DNA of 64,000 bases. Source: an uncultured Clostridia bacterium (GTDB taxonomy: Bacteria > Bacillota > Clostridia > Oscillospirales > Ruminococcaceae). The notes beneath the pieces are model-generated. The model saw nothing but the letters and a program-made list of their open reading frames with translations. It was not told the origin of the DNA and did no database searches. Both the position numbers and the translations under genes were made by a program. Numbering within the stretch: the first letter of the stretch is position 1; every line of letters starts with the position of its first letter. Below, piece by piece: positions 31,293-40,689 of the stretch. The DNA is taken from contig CALZUA010000010.1 of NCBI GenBank assembly GCA_945829235.1, positions 1-64,000 on the forward strand, in the 5' to 3' direction.

Positions 31293-31904
31293 TTAATTCC
31301 TCAAAATATCGGAAAGCCTGTTCGCAAGCTCGCGCATTTCGCTCGTGAGTTGCGGCAACTTAGGCGGCTCCTCGTCACCCGTGAAATTCTCGATAAGCGG
31401 TGCGTCGGACGGCTGTTCATCGGCAATCGCGCGCAAAAGCGTGTAGTCCTCGCGCTTGATAAGCCGTGCCGAGTAGCCCGCCAAAAACTCCCTGCAAAAC
31501 CAACACCAAAGGCTCACGCACGCCGCCGCAAATCCGATTAGCATAATCCCGCCGCAAACGCCGTAGGCAGGCTCTCGAGTGAGGATACAAGCCACAATTC
31601 CCGCCGCCGTGACAAGAAAATTCAGTATGCACGAAAGCGTTTTCACCGCGGTTGTTCCCCCAACGGCAAAGAACGCGGCAATCATCAAAATCCCCGTGCA
31701 AATCGCTACGGGTACAGCTCCCGAAAAGCCCGTTATAAAGCCAACCGCCGCGCATATCACGCAGACGCTGAGTTGAACGTAAAAACACGCTCTGATGATT
31801 TTGCGGAACTTCGCGAGCTTTCGCTTTTTTGACGCGGCAAAATCCTCGGCAACAGCTCCCGTTGAGTAAAAATGAATGAGCTTTTTCTTCGTTTTGTAAG
31901 TCAT
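31293..31904 (-). CDS. Hypothetical membrane protein
   Basis: MTYKTKKKLIHFYSTGAVAEDFAAS..., 4 predicted TM segments. Confidence 0.6.
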   Translation of the reverse strand: MTYKTKKKLIHFYSTGAVAEDFAASKKRKLAKFRKIIRACFYVQLSVCVICAAVGFITGFSGAVPVAICTGILMIAAFFAVGGTTAVKTLSCILNFLVTAAGIVACILTREPAYGVCGGIMLIGFAAACVSLWCWFCREFLAGYSARLIKREDYTLLRAIADEQPSDAPLIENFTGDEEPPKLPQLTSEMRELANRLSDILRN

Positions 31905-31923
31905 CTGAAACGCCCTATCCCGT

Positions 31924-33825
31924 TTATCCGTCAATGTTTTCCAACCAAAGCGCAACCTCAGCGTCACTCGGCATCCTGAGGTCACCTCTCGGTGAAACCG
32001 CCGCAGAACCGATTTTCACGCCATCCGGCAAGCAACTCCGCTTGAACTGTTGAGCGAAAAAGCGCTTGTAGAAAACTTTTTCCCACTTGAGAATTATTTC
32101 ATCGGAATAAGCGCCCTTAAACGCGTACTTCGCGAGGCGATAAACCTTACTCGGCGTGAAGCCGTACCTGATGCCGTAGTACAGGAAGAAATCGTGCAAC
32201 TCATACGGTCCTACAAGGTCCTCGGTTTTCTGAGAAATCTCGCCGTTTTCCGCGGGCAACAGCTCGGGGCTTACCGGCGTGTCCAGAATATCGCCGAGAG
32301 CCGTTTTCAGGCGCTCGTCCGCGGCGCTGTCCATACAATACCTCACGATGTGCCGAACCAGCGTTTTCGGCACGGACGAATTTACGCCGTACATACTTAT
32401 GTGGTCGCCGTTGTAGGTTGCCCAGCCGAGCGCAAGCTCCGACAAATCGCCCGTTCCCACAACCAATCCGTTCAAATCGTTCGCCAAATCCATAAGAACC
32501 TGCGTTCTCTCGCGCGCCTGAGCGTTTTCATATGCAACATTAAAGTTGTTTTCATCGTGCGCGATATCCTTGAGGTGCGACTTTACGGTTGCTGTAATAT
32601 CAATCAGCCGAAAATCCACGCCAAGCGCCGTGCAGAGCAGTTCCGCGTTGGATTTTGTGCGGGTTGTTGTGCCGAAACAAGGCATTGAAACGGCGGTGAT
32701 ATCGGTCATCGGTCTGCCCAAAACTTTCAGCGCCTCAACGCTTGCCAGCAGTGCCAAACAAGAGTCCAAGCCGCCCGAAATGCCGATGAGCAACTTTTGG
32801 CAATGCGTGTGTTTAACCCGCTTTGCGAGAGCGTGCGCCTGCATTTCGAGAATTTTCGAGCAACGCGAGTTGTTTGCGCTTCCCTCTGCGGGAACAAACG
32901 GCAACGGCGCGATTATTCGCGTGAGCTTGGTCTGCTCGGTGAACAGAACAAACTGCGCATCGCTCTCGGAGCAATGTCCGCGGAAGGTGGTGTTGCGCAT
33001 TCTCTCGGCGGAGAGCATCGAAACATCGATTTCGGTTATCGTTAAACCGTTGGTGTAGAGCTGTCCCTCGGCGAGGAGCTTTCCGTTCTCGGCGATAATT
33101 CTCGCGCCGCCGAAAACAAGGTCTGTCGTGGATTCGCCCTCGCCTGCTCCCGCGAAAATATACCCGCAGATAAGCCGCGCGGATTGCCCTTTTACAAGGC
33201 TTTCGCGGTACTCAGCCTTGCCGACAAGCTCGTTTGACGCGGAGAGGTTGAGGATAATTATCGCGCCGTCAAGCGCGGCTTTTATGGACGGCGGCTCGGG
33301 TGACCACAAGTCCTCGCAAACCTCAACGGCAAGCGAAAGCTCGGGCAAATTCTCGCATGAGAAAACCAACCCCGAGCCGAACGGCACAACCGCGCCAAAC
33401 AGCTTTATATCGCGCTTTTGGCTGTCGGCGGGAGTAAACCAGCGCATTTCGTAAAATTCGTTGTAATTCGGCAAAAATTTCTTCGGAACAACGCCGAGCA
33501 CGCGACCGTTTTGCAAGATAACAGCGCAGTTATAAAGCTCACCGCCAACGCGAAGCGGAGCGCCAACCGCGACAACAATATCCTTGCCCATTGAAGCGGC
33601 GAGGATTTTTTCGAGAGCGTTTTCCGCGCCGTCAAGGAGAGTTTTCGACAAGAACAAATCCGCGCAGGTGTAACCCGTGACGCAAAGCTCGGGAAGCGCG
33701 AGGATTTTCACGCCGGCGGCGCTTGCTTCGTTTATAAGCTCGATAATTTTTTCTGCGTTATAGGCGCAGTTTGCGACCTTTAAATCGGGCGTTCCCGCCG
33801 CACATTTTATAAAACCGTCTTTCAT
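31924..33825 (-). CDS. nadE: Glutamine-dependent NAD+ synthetase
   Basis: N-terminal nitrilase domain (LALPELCVTGYTCADLF...) and synthetase SGGLDSCLALL P-loop. Confidence 0.95.
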   Translation of the reverse strand: MKDGFIKCAAGTPDLKVANCAYNAEKIIELINEASAAGVKILALPELCVTGYTCADLFLSKTLLDGAENALEKILAASMGKDIVVAVGAPLRVGGELYNCAVILQNGRVLGVVPKKFLPNYNEFYEMRWFTPADSQKRDIKLFGAVVPFGSGLVFSCENLPELSLAVEVCEDLWSPEPPSIKAALDGAIIILNLSASNELVGKAEYRESLVKGQSARLICGYIFAGAGEGESTTDLVFGGARIIAENGKLLAEGQLYTNGLTITEIDVSMLSAERMRNTTFRGHCSESDAQFVLFTEQTKLTRIIAPLPFVPAEGSANNSRCSKILEMQAHALAKRVKHTHCQKLLIGISGGLDSCLALLASVEALKVLGRPMTDITAVSMPCFGTTTRTKSNAELLCTALGVDFRLIDITATVKSHLKDIAHDENNFNVAYENAQARERTQVLMDLANDLNGLVVGTGDLSELALGWATYNGDHISMYGVNSSVPKTLVRHIVRYCMDSAADERLKTALGDILDTPVSPELLPAENGEISQKTEDLVGPYELHDFFLYYGIRYGFTPSKVYRLAKYAFKGAYSDEIILKWEKVFYKRFFAQQFKRSCLPDGVKIGSAAVSPRGDLRMPSDAEVALWLENIDG

Positions 33826-33896
33826 AAAATCAACCTTCCGAAATTAAATTCAAACATTCCCGTGGCAACTCGCGCGAAGCGAAAAAAGTTTTCGGT

Positions 33897-33941
33897 CAAG
33901 CCTTTTTCAAAAGGCTTGTGGGGCGTGGGGCAAAGCCCCAC
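33897..33941. repeat. Tandem palindromes in an intergenic repeat-like element
   Basis: CAAGCCTTTTTCAAAAGGCTTG followed by GTGGGGC-AAA-GCCCCAC. Confidence 0.65.
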
Positions 33942-34239
33942 ACTAGAGCGCGGAGCGCGACCACTCGGCGCGTAGCGCAAAATCCAAAAAGAACGCTTTA
34001 TCAAAGTAATCTTTGACAAACCAACTTGAAATCCTGTTAGCGACCATTGCCTAATTTTTTTGCGAACGCAAAAAAATTCGCAAATCCCATTCCACAATTC
34101 AAGAACAAGCAAGAAAACTTCAAGCGAGAATTTCCACTTTTTAGTTTTCACATCAAAACAAGTTATAATTATTATACCGCAAAACCGCGATAAAATCAAG
34201 ACTATTTAGTAAAAAAGCGAGTTTTTTTTACAAATCTTA

Positions 34240-34268
34240 TTGCAATTGTGTGATAAAAATTGTATAAT
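34240..34268 (+). promoter_or_regulatory. Predicted promoter of the 34317 ORF
   Basis: TTGCAA, 17-nt spacer, TATAAT. Confidence 0.6.
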
Positions 34269-34316
34269 AAGTATAATGAGGTTTTATGACGTGAAACGAA
34301 AAGGAGATGTTAGGAA

Positions 34317-34943
34317 ATGGAGTTTGTGAGCGAGAGAACCGCGTTTACAATGCTGTCGGAAACCGTCGTAAAGGCGGGAGTTTCGCTGTTCAACGCAGTG
34401 AAGTACATCTATATGATTGCGGACAAGGATTTCTACAACATAAACGTCAAGGACATTTTCAAGATATCGCTGAAAAACATCACCGACACAACCTGCCTGT
34501 ATAACACGGGAATTAAGCTCGACAAGGAGCGCTGCAAGGAGATGAACTCGCCCGAATATGAGAGAGTTTTGTCGCTTATGGTGTACTCGTTTGCGGTGCG
34601 GTTGCCCGAGCTGAAAAACGTGAAGGTAAACAACCAAACCCTCAACGACAAGCAAATTAAGGCGATTTTCGATATGGTTGTCGCAAAGGGCGCGGGGAAT
34701 TATGACAACGTGATTGTCGATGATTTCGAGGAAATCCGGCGAATGGTGAGAACCGGCAGAGCCGTGCCCGCATATGACGCGGAGTGGTTCAAGAGCTACA
34801 TCTACAGCTACGTTCCCGCGCTCACTGCTATCACCAACAAAAATATGTTCCTTCTCGGAAGCTGTGACATTCTGTTCACGCTGTTTTACAGCGGACTTGA
34901 GGAGGAGCTGAAACGGCTGTTGGAGAGCCTTGTCAGCGGTTGA
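34317..34943 (+). CDS. Hypothetical protein
   Basis: 208-aa ORF with promoter and AGGAGATG RBS. Confidence 0.65.
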   Translation: MEFVSERTAFTMLSETVVKAGVSLFNAVKYIYMIADKDFYNINVKDIFKISLKNITDTTCLYNTGIKLDKERCKEMNSPEYERVLSLMVYSFAVRLPELKNVKVNNQTLNDKQIKAIFDMVVAKGAGNYDNVIVDDFEEIRRMVRTGRAVPAYDAEWFKSYIYSYVPALTAITNKNMFLLGSCDILFTLFYSGLEEELKRLLESLVSG

Positions 34944-35005
34944 TTGAATAAAACGCGGGAATTTGTTCAAGCTCATAAGAATATCATCTTTTGAGGTGAT
35001 TTTTT

Positions 35006-35395
35006 ATGAATATGACAAAATTCGCGTTTATCGAACAAGACCGCGCCGTGCTTTACGCTGATATGAACGGTACAAACGGTCACGAGCAAATTAACGGCGG
35101 CGTGTTTGTGTTTAACCTGCCCGAGGGGTTGTATTTTGCGTTGGAGCTGTCGGGGTTGCCGAAAAATCAAGCCCTGCCGTTTCACGTTCACGAGGGCACA
35201 ATCTGCGCGGACGCGGGCGAAAAGGCGATTATCCTCCCCAACGTTAGCTCGGACAGCCGTGGCAACGCGTCAATGCAGTTCTACATCGACAAAACGCGGC
35301 TTTCGGACATCTCGGGCAAAGTCATAATGTTGCACGAGAAAATTGACGGCGATGAACCGAAAATCGCCTGCGGTGTGCTGAAAAGGATACTGTAA
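35006..35395 (+). CDS. Cu/Zn superoxide dismutase-like protein (minimal)
   Basis: LPFHVHEGTICADAGEKAI...DISGKVIMLHEKIDGDEPKIACGVL pattern of SOD_Cu fold. Confidence 0.6.
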   Translation: MNMTKFAFIEQDRAVLYADMNGTNGHEQINGGVFVFNLPEGLYFALELSGLPKNQALPFHVHEGTICADAGEKAIILPNVSSDSRGNASMQFYIDKTRLSDISGKVIMLHEKIDGDEPKIACGVLKRIL

Positions 35396-35419
35396 AAATT
35401 CATAATTAAGGAGAAAAAT

Positions 35420-36670
35420 ATGGGAATTTCCGAAATTAAAAATCCCGACCTTTGGGAATCGGGTAAACGCAAAATTGACTGGGTTAGAAGAAATATGCCG
35501 CTGTTGAACGGCATCGAGCGCGAATTTCGCGAAACAAAGCCGTTTGCGGGGCTGAAAATCGCGCTTTCCGTTCACCTTGAAGCGAAAACGGCGTACCTCT
35601 GCGAGGTGCTGGCGGCGGGCGGCGCGGATATGTATGTAACCGGCTCAAACCCGCTCTCCACGCAGGACGACGTTGCCGCGGCACTCGCGCACGAGGGACT
35701 TTCCGTGTTCGCGTGGCACGGTACAACCGAGGAGGAGTATTTCTCGCATATCGGCAAGGTTATCGGTGCTGAGCCGAATATCATCATCGATGACGGCGGC
35801 GATTTGGTGAACTATATCCACGAAAAGCGCCCCGACCTTATCCCGAACGTTCTCGGCGGGTGCGAGGAAACAACTACCGGTATTCTGCGCCTGAAAGCAA
35901 TGGACAGCGCAAAGGAGCTGAAATTCCCGATGGCGCTGGTTAACGACGCGGACTGCAAGCACCTTTTCGACAACCGCTACGGCACGGGACAATCCGTCTG
36001 GGACGGCATAAACCGCACAACCAACCTTATCGTTGCGGGAAAGGACGTTGTTGTCGCGGGCTACGGCTGGTGCGGAAAAGGCACGGCAATGCGCGCAAAG
36101 GGCTTGGGCGCGCGCGTTATCGTGACCGAGGTTGACCCGATAAAGGCAATGGAAGCGGTTATGGACGGTTTTCGCGTTATGCCGATGAAAGAAGCCGCAA
36201 AAATCGGCGATTTCTTTGTCACGGTTACCGGCTGTGCGGACGTTATCGGCGAAGAAGCGTTTTTGAATATGAAGGACGGCGCGATTTGCTGTAACGCGGG
36301 ACATTTTGACGTTGAAGTAAATATGAAAAAGCTCCGTGAAATCGCGGTTTCGCACTATGAGGCGCGCAACAACATCGAGGGCTACACGCTCCCGAACGGA
36401 AACACGATTTTCGTTATCGCCGAGGGACGACTTGTTAACCTCGCGGCGGGCGACGGTCACCCCGCAGAGATTATGGATATGAGCTTTGCGATACAGGCAC
36501 TTTGCGCGGAGTATATCGCGAAGAATAAGGAAAAGCGCGCGCTCGGCGAGATGACGTTCAATGTACCGAAAGAAATTGACGGAAAGGTTGCCGAGAGAAA
36601 GCTCCTGTCGTGGGGAATTTCGATAGACAAGCTCACCGAGGAGCAGAAAAAATATCTCGGAAGCAAATAA
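35420..36670 (+). CDS. ahcY: Adenosylhomocysteinase
   Basis: MPLLNGIEREFRETKPFAGLKIALSVHLEAKTAYLCEVLAAGGA...VVVAGYGWCGKGTAMRAKGLGA. Confidence 0.96.
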   Translation: MGISEIKNPDLWESGKRKIDWVRRNMPLLNGIEREFRETKPFAGLKIALSVHLEAKTAYLCEVLAAGGADMYVTGSNPLSTQDDVAAALAHEGLSVFAWHGTTEEEYFSHIGKVIGAEPNIIIDDGGDLVNYIHEKRPDLIPNVLGGCEETTTGILRLKAMDSAKELKFPMALVNDADCKHLFDNRYGTGQSVWDGINRTTNLIVAGKDVVVAGYGWCGKGTAMRAKGLGARVIVTEVDPIKAMEAVMDGFRVMPMKEAAKIGDFFVTVTGCADVIGEEAFLNMKDGAICCNAGHFDVEVNMKKLREIAVSHYEARNNIEGYTLPNGNTIFVIAEGRLVNLAAGDGHPAEIMDMSFAIQALCAEYIAKNKEKRALGEMTFNVPKEIDGKVAERKLLSWGISIDKLTEEQKKYLGSK

Positions 36671-36691
36671 CGGGAAAGGAAAAATCCGTTT

Positions 36692-37366
36692 ATGTTCAAT
36701 ATACTTGTTGCCGATGATGTGGCGAACATTCGGCGGCTTTACGAGTACACGCTCGAAAAGAACGGCTTCAAGGTGTTCACCGCGGAAAACGGCGAGGCGG
36801 CACTCGATATCATCGAAAAACAACACATTGATTTGATGATACTTGACGTGATGATGCCGAAAAAAGACGGCTACGAGGTGCTCAAAACCCTGCGCGAGAG
36901 CGGCTCGAATCTGCCCGTGCTCATCATCACCGCGAAAGACGCCGCCGAGGATTTGCGGCGCGGGTTTATTCTCGGCACGGACGATTATATGACAAAGCCC
37001 GTTGACGAGATGGAGATGATTTTGCGAATTAAGGCACTGTTGCGCCGAAGCAAAATCGCCGAGGAGCAGAAAATTGTCGCGGGAAGCACCGAGCTTGTTT
37101 ATGACTCGTTTTCGGTGACGGTTGCGGGAGAGCCCGTTGTTCTGCCGAAAAAGGAGTTTCAGATTTTGTTCAAGCTGTTGTCGTTCCCCGGGAAAACCTT
37201 CACGCGTGCCGCGCTTATGGAGGAATTTTGGGAAATGGACTCGGACAGCGAAGCGAGAACCGTTGACGTACACATAAACCGCCTCCGAGAGCGCTTTCGC
37301 GACAACAAGGACTTTGAAATTGTCACCGTGAGAGGACTCGGCTATAAAGCGGAAATAAAGGCTTGA
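36692..37366 (+). CDS. OmpR-family response regulator
   Basis: Receiver (LMILDVMMPKKDGYEVL) plus winged-helix (EARTVDVHINRLRERF). Confidence 0.95.
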   Translation: MFNILVADDVANIRRLYEYTLEKNGFKVFTAENGEAALDIIEKQHIDLMILDVMMPKKDGYEVLKTLRESGSNLPVLIITAKDAAEDLRRGFILGTDDYMTKPVDEMEMILRIKALLRRSKIAEEQKIVAGSTELVYDSFSVTVAGEPVVLPKKEFQILFKLLSFPGKTFTRAALMEEFWEMDSDSEARTVDVHINRLRERFRDNKDFEIVTVRGLGYKAEIKA

Positions 37367-37369
37367 TGT

Positions 37370-38467
37370 ATGAAAAAGTTGAGCGAAATGTTTAAGAAGC
37401 TGAGGAAGCTGATTGCAAAGCCGTTTTCTCGTGTAAACCGGCTTGGCGTTAAGCTGATGATTTTGACGCTGATTATCATTGTGGCATCGGAAATCCTGAG
37501 CTTTACGGCAACGCTGGTTATCGGCTTTGTCACGGGCGGCACAACCAACACAAATGCGATAATCGGACCGATTATCGCGTCGGCAATTGTCGGCGGACTG
37601 CTGTCGTTTATTATCGGAAACGCTGTCCTGAAGCCGCTTTCCAACCTCACGAAAGCCACAAAGCGCGTGACGGGCGGCGATTACACGGTTAAACTGGAGA
37701 TGGATTTTCTCACGCGGCACACGATAAAGGAGCTGCGAAATCTTATCAAGGACTTCAATCAGATGACCGAGGAGCTGCGCTCAACGGAGCTTTTCCGTAA
37801 GGATTTCATCGGCAACTTTTCCCACGAGTTCAAAACGCCGCTGGTGTCGATAAGAGGCTTTGCGCGGCAGCTCTGCGAGGACGATTTGTCCGAGGAACGC
37901 CGCAAGGAATTTGCGCGGATAATTCTCGAGGAAACCGAGTATCTGACCGAGCTTTCCGCGAACACTCAGCTCTTGACCAACCTCGAAAACCGCGATATAA
38001 TCACGGATAAGACGCGGTTTTCGCTGGACGAGCAGTTGCGGAGCTGTATGCTGAGGTTGGAACCGGTGTGGTCGGCGAAAAACATCGAAATTGATATGAG
38101 CGGGCTTGCGCCGATTGACTATTACTGGAACGAGCAGTTGCTCGCGCATATTTGGAACAACCTCTTTGACAATGCCGTGAAATTCACCGAAAACGGCGGT
38201 GAAATCAAGGTTTGTTGCAAGGAACAGGACGGGTTTGTGGTTGTGACGGTAAAGGACAGCGGCTGCGGTATACCCGAGGACGCTCTCCCGCACATTTTCG
38301 AGAAATTCTATCAGGCGGACGTGTCGCACGCGTCGCGCGGAAACGGCTTGGGACTGCCGCTTGCGCTGAAGATTGCCCAGCTGTGCGGCGGCGGTATTTC
38401 CGCGAAAAGCAAGCTCGGTGAAGGAACGGAATTTACCGTTAAGCTAAAACAGGAGGAACAAAAATGA
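37370..38467 (+). CDS. Sensor histidine kinase (HAMP-HisKA-HATPase)
   Basis: FSHEFKTPLVSIRGFA; LFDNAVKFTENGGEI; GNGLGLPLALKIAQ. Confidence 0.95.
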   Translation: MKKLSEMFKKLRKLIAKPFSRVNRLGVKLMILTLIIIVASEILSFTATLVIGFVTGGTTNTNAIIGPIIASAIVGGLLSFIIGNAVLKPLSNLTKATKRVTGGDYTVKLEMDFLTRHTIKELRNLIKDFNQMTEELRSTELFRKDFIGNFSHEFKTPLVSIRGFARQLCEDDLSEERRKEFARIILEETEYLTELSANTQLLTNLENRDIITDKTRFSLDEQLRSCMLRLEPVWSAKNIEIDMSGLAPIDYYWNEQLLAHIWNNLFDNAVKFTENGGEIKVCCKEQDGFVVVTVKDSGCGIPEDALPHIFEKFYQADVSHASRGNGLGLPLALKIAQLCGGGISAKSKLGEGTEFTVKLKQEEQK

Positions 38468-39297
38468 ACGAGATTTACCAAAAGCTGATGAATTGCTACG
38501 AGCAGGTTGAGAAAAAGATTTCTTTCAAGCCCGAGCTTGCGCTGGTGCTGGGTTCGGGGCTGGGGGATTTCTGCGACACGCTTGACATAAAGGAAACGTT
38601 GGAGTACGCGGAAATAGACGGTTTCCCGAAAAGCACGGTTGCGGGACACAAGGGAAGATTTGTGTTCGGGTACTGCGGGAGTGCGCCGATTGTTTGTATG
38701 CAGGGACGCGTACATTTTTACGAGGGCTATTCGGTAACCGATGTTGTTCTCCCGACAAGGCTTATGAAGCTGATGGGCGCGAAAACGCTGTTCTTAACCA
38801 ACGCGGCGGGCGGAATAAACCCGACCTTCAAAGCCGGCGATTTTATGCAAATCTGCGACCACATCATCTACAATGTTCCGTCACCGCTTATCGGTGCAAA
38901 CATCGACGAGCTTGGCGTGCGTTTCCCCGATATGAGTGAGGTGTATTCAAAGCGGCTCAGGAAGCTGGTTGAGGAAGCGGCGGCTGAGGTGAACGTGCCT
39001 TTGAAAAGCGGCGTGTACATTCAGACCTCCGGTCCGAACTACGAAACTCCCGCTGAAATCCGCGCGTTCGGGAGAATGGGCGCGGACGCGGTTGGAATGT
39101 CAACAGCGGTTGAGGCTGTCGCGGCGCGGCACTGCGGAATGGAGGTTCTCGGAATTTCCTGCATCTCAAATCTCGCCGCGGGAATTTCCCCCGAAAAACT
39201 CTCTCACAAAGAGGTTCAGGAAACAGCCGACAGGGTTGCTCCGATGTTCAAAAAGCTCGTGGCAAGGGCAATTGAGAGGATTTCGGAGGACGCGTGA
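38464..39297 (+). CDS. Purine nucleoside phosphorylase
   Basis: ALVLGSGLGDF, MQGRVHFYEGY, VYIQTSGPNYETPAEIRAFGRMGADAVGMSTAVEAVAA. Confidence 0.93.
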   Translation: MNEIYQKLMNCYEQVEKKISFKPELALVLGSGLGDFCDTLDIKETLEYAEIDGFPKSTVAGHKGRFVFGYCGSAPIVCMQGRVHFYEGYSVTDVVLPTRLMKLMGAKTLFLTNAAGGINPTFKAGDFMQICDHIIYNVPSPLIGANIDELGVRFPDMSEVYSKRLRKLVEEAAAEVNVPLKSGVYIQTSGPNYETPAEIRAFGRMGADAVGMSTAVEAVAARHCGMEVLGISCISNLAAGISPEKLSHKEVQETADRVAPMFKKLVARAIERISEDA

Positions 39298-39337
39298 GGT
39301 TGGAAAAAGTTTACAGGAAATGCAACAGAGATTTGGC

Positions 39338-39366
39338 TTGACAAAGCGGAAAATTTCTGATAAAAT
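39338..39366 (+). promoter_or_regulatory. Predicted promoter of the dockerin protein gene
   Basis: TTGACA, 17-nt spacer, TAAAAT. Confidence 0.7.
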
Positions 39367-39409
39367 GGTAATCAGAGAAGTTTTTTCAGACATTTAACGA
39401 GGTGTTTTT

Positions 39410-40474
39410 ATGAAAATCAAACAAAGAATAACAAGCGCGCTTCTTGCGATAACAACGGCTTTTTCGCTGATGTCAACGGTTTCCCATGCGAGCAATTTGA
39501 GGTTTGACGTAAACGGCGATGGTCACTTTAACTCGAATGACGCGCTTTACATTATGCAGGAGTGGCTGTTTAATGATAATACAGACAAGCGGCTTGATGT
39601 AAACAATGACGGTCGCGTTAACGCGAATGACTCACTTTATTTATTGCAGGTCTTTTTGGGGTTGGTCGAACCTGAGCCGGAGGTGACCGAACCCGAAACG
39701 CCGGTTGCCGAGAGTATTCTTGACGATTACTCGAAAAAGTGGTGCTACAACTTGCTCACGGATAATCAGAAAGCCGCCTACGAGGCTCTCGTCAAAGGTA
39801 TTCTGAAATGCGAACCGATAATCGACCTGCTCGACTGCAACATAACCAAAACCGATTATGACAAGGCTTTCACGGCAATTTTGGCAGACAATCCACACGC
39901 GATTTCAACAAGAGGTTTGGGAGAATGGATGCCGTCGGGCAACAAGATGTCGTACATAAAATATTCTTACAACCCCACCGCGGCACAGTGTAACGAGATA
40001 ATGAAAAACGTTGAGAAAAACACAGCTTCCGTTATCGCCGAAGCGAAAACGCTTAAGACGGATTACGACAGGATTAAGCTGTTCCACGACTGGATTATCA
40101 ACCGCACCGATTACATAAGCAACAATGAGAAATACACTTGGCGGCTTGACGGGCCGATTGTCTACAAAAAATCGGTCTGCGAGGGCTATTCAAAGGCGTT
40201 CTCGTATCTTTGCCAGTCCGTTGGAATTGAGTGTCTGCTCGTAAGCGGAATAGGCACTACAAGCCTTTCCAGCGGTCCGCATATGTGGAATATGGTGAAG
40301 GTTGACGGCAAGTGGTACCACATAGACGTTACATGGGACGACCCGTTGACAACAAGCGGAAAGCCCACTCTGAGATACGATTATTTCCTGATAAGCGAGG
40401 CAAAAATAAAGGAAGACCACACCATCGATAACACCTTTAAAATTCCTTCTGCACCGTCTAATTATGCGGCATAA
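39410..40474 (+). CDS. Secreted protein: signal peptide, N-terminal type I dockerin, transglutaminase-like domain
   Basis: FDVNGDGHFNSNDALYIMQEWL and LDVNNDGRVNANDSLYLLQVFLG repeats; SVCEGYSKAFSYLCQSVGI and GPHMWNMVKVDGKWYHIDVTWDDP. Confidence 0.88.
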   Translation: MKIKQRITSALLAITTAFSLMSTVSHASNLRFDVNGDGHFNSNDALYIMQEWLFNDNTDKRLDVNNDGRVNANDSLYLLQVFLGLVEPEPEVTEPETPVAESILDDYSKKWCYNLLTDNQKAAYEALVKGILKCEPIIDLLDCNITKTDYDKAFTAILADNPHAISTRGLGEWMPSGNKMSYIKYSYNPTAAQCNEIMKNVEKNTASVIAEAKTLKTDYDRIKLFHDWIINRTDYISNNEKYTWRLDGPIVYKKSVCEGYSKAFSYLCQSVGIECLLVSGIGTTSLSSGPHMWNMVKVDGKWYHIDVTWDDPLTTSGKPTLRYDYFLISEAKIKEDHTIDNTFKIPSAPSNYAA

Positions 40475-40486
40475 TGGGAGCAAATT

Positions 40487-40615
40487 ATGGCGAAACGTTT
40501 CGACAACAAAAAGAACGATAAAAAGCTCGAAAAGCTGATTATGAGGAACTGGATTATTCTGGGAGTAACGGCGGCGCTTATAATAGTGCTGGTGATTATG
40601 TCAAAAACAGCGTGA
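40487..40615 (+). CDS. 42-aa single-TM small protein
   Basis: GGGAG RBS then MAKRFDNKKNDKKLEKLIMRNWIILGVTAALIIVLVIMSKTA*; not in the supplied ORF track. Confidence 0.55.
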   Translation: MAKRFDNKKNDKKLEKLIMRNWIILGVTAALIIVLVIMSKTA

Positions 40616-40689
40616 GCTTGTGAAAAAGGGCGGCGTTACGCAAAAATTTCCGTGTGGTGTTGCCAAAATTATACAATAAGGAGAAAAAT

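Noticed and set aside
35645-37720. 691-aa minus-strand ORF
   Set aside because: Antisense to ahcY, the response regulator and start of the kinase, all of which have clear family motifs
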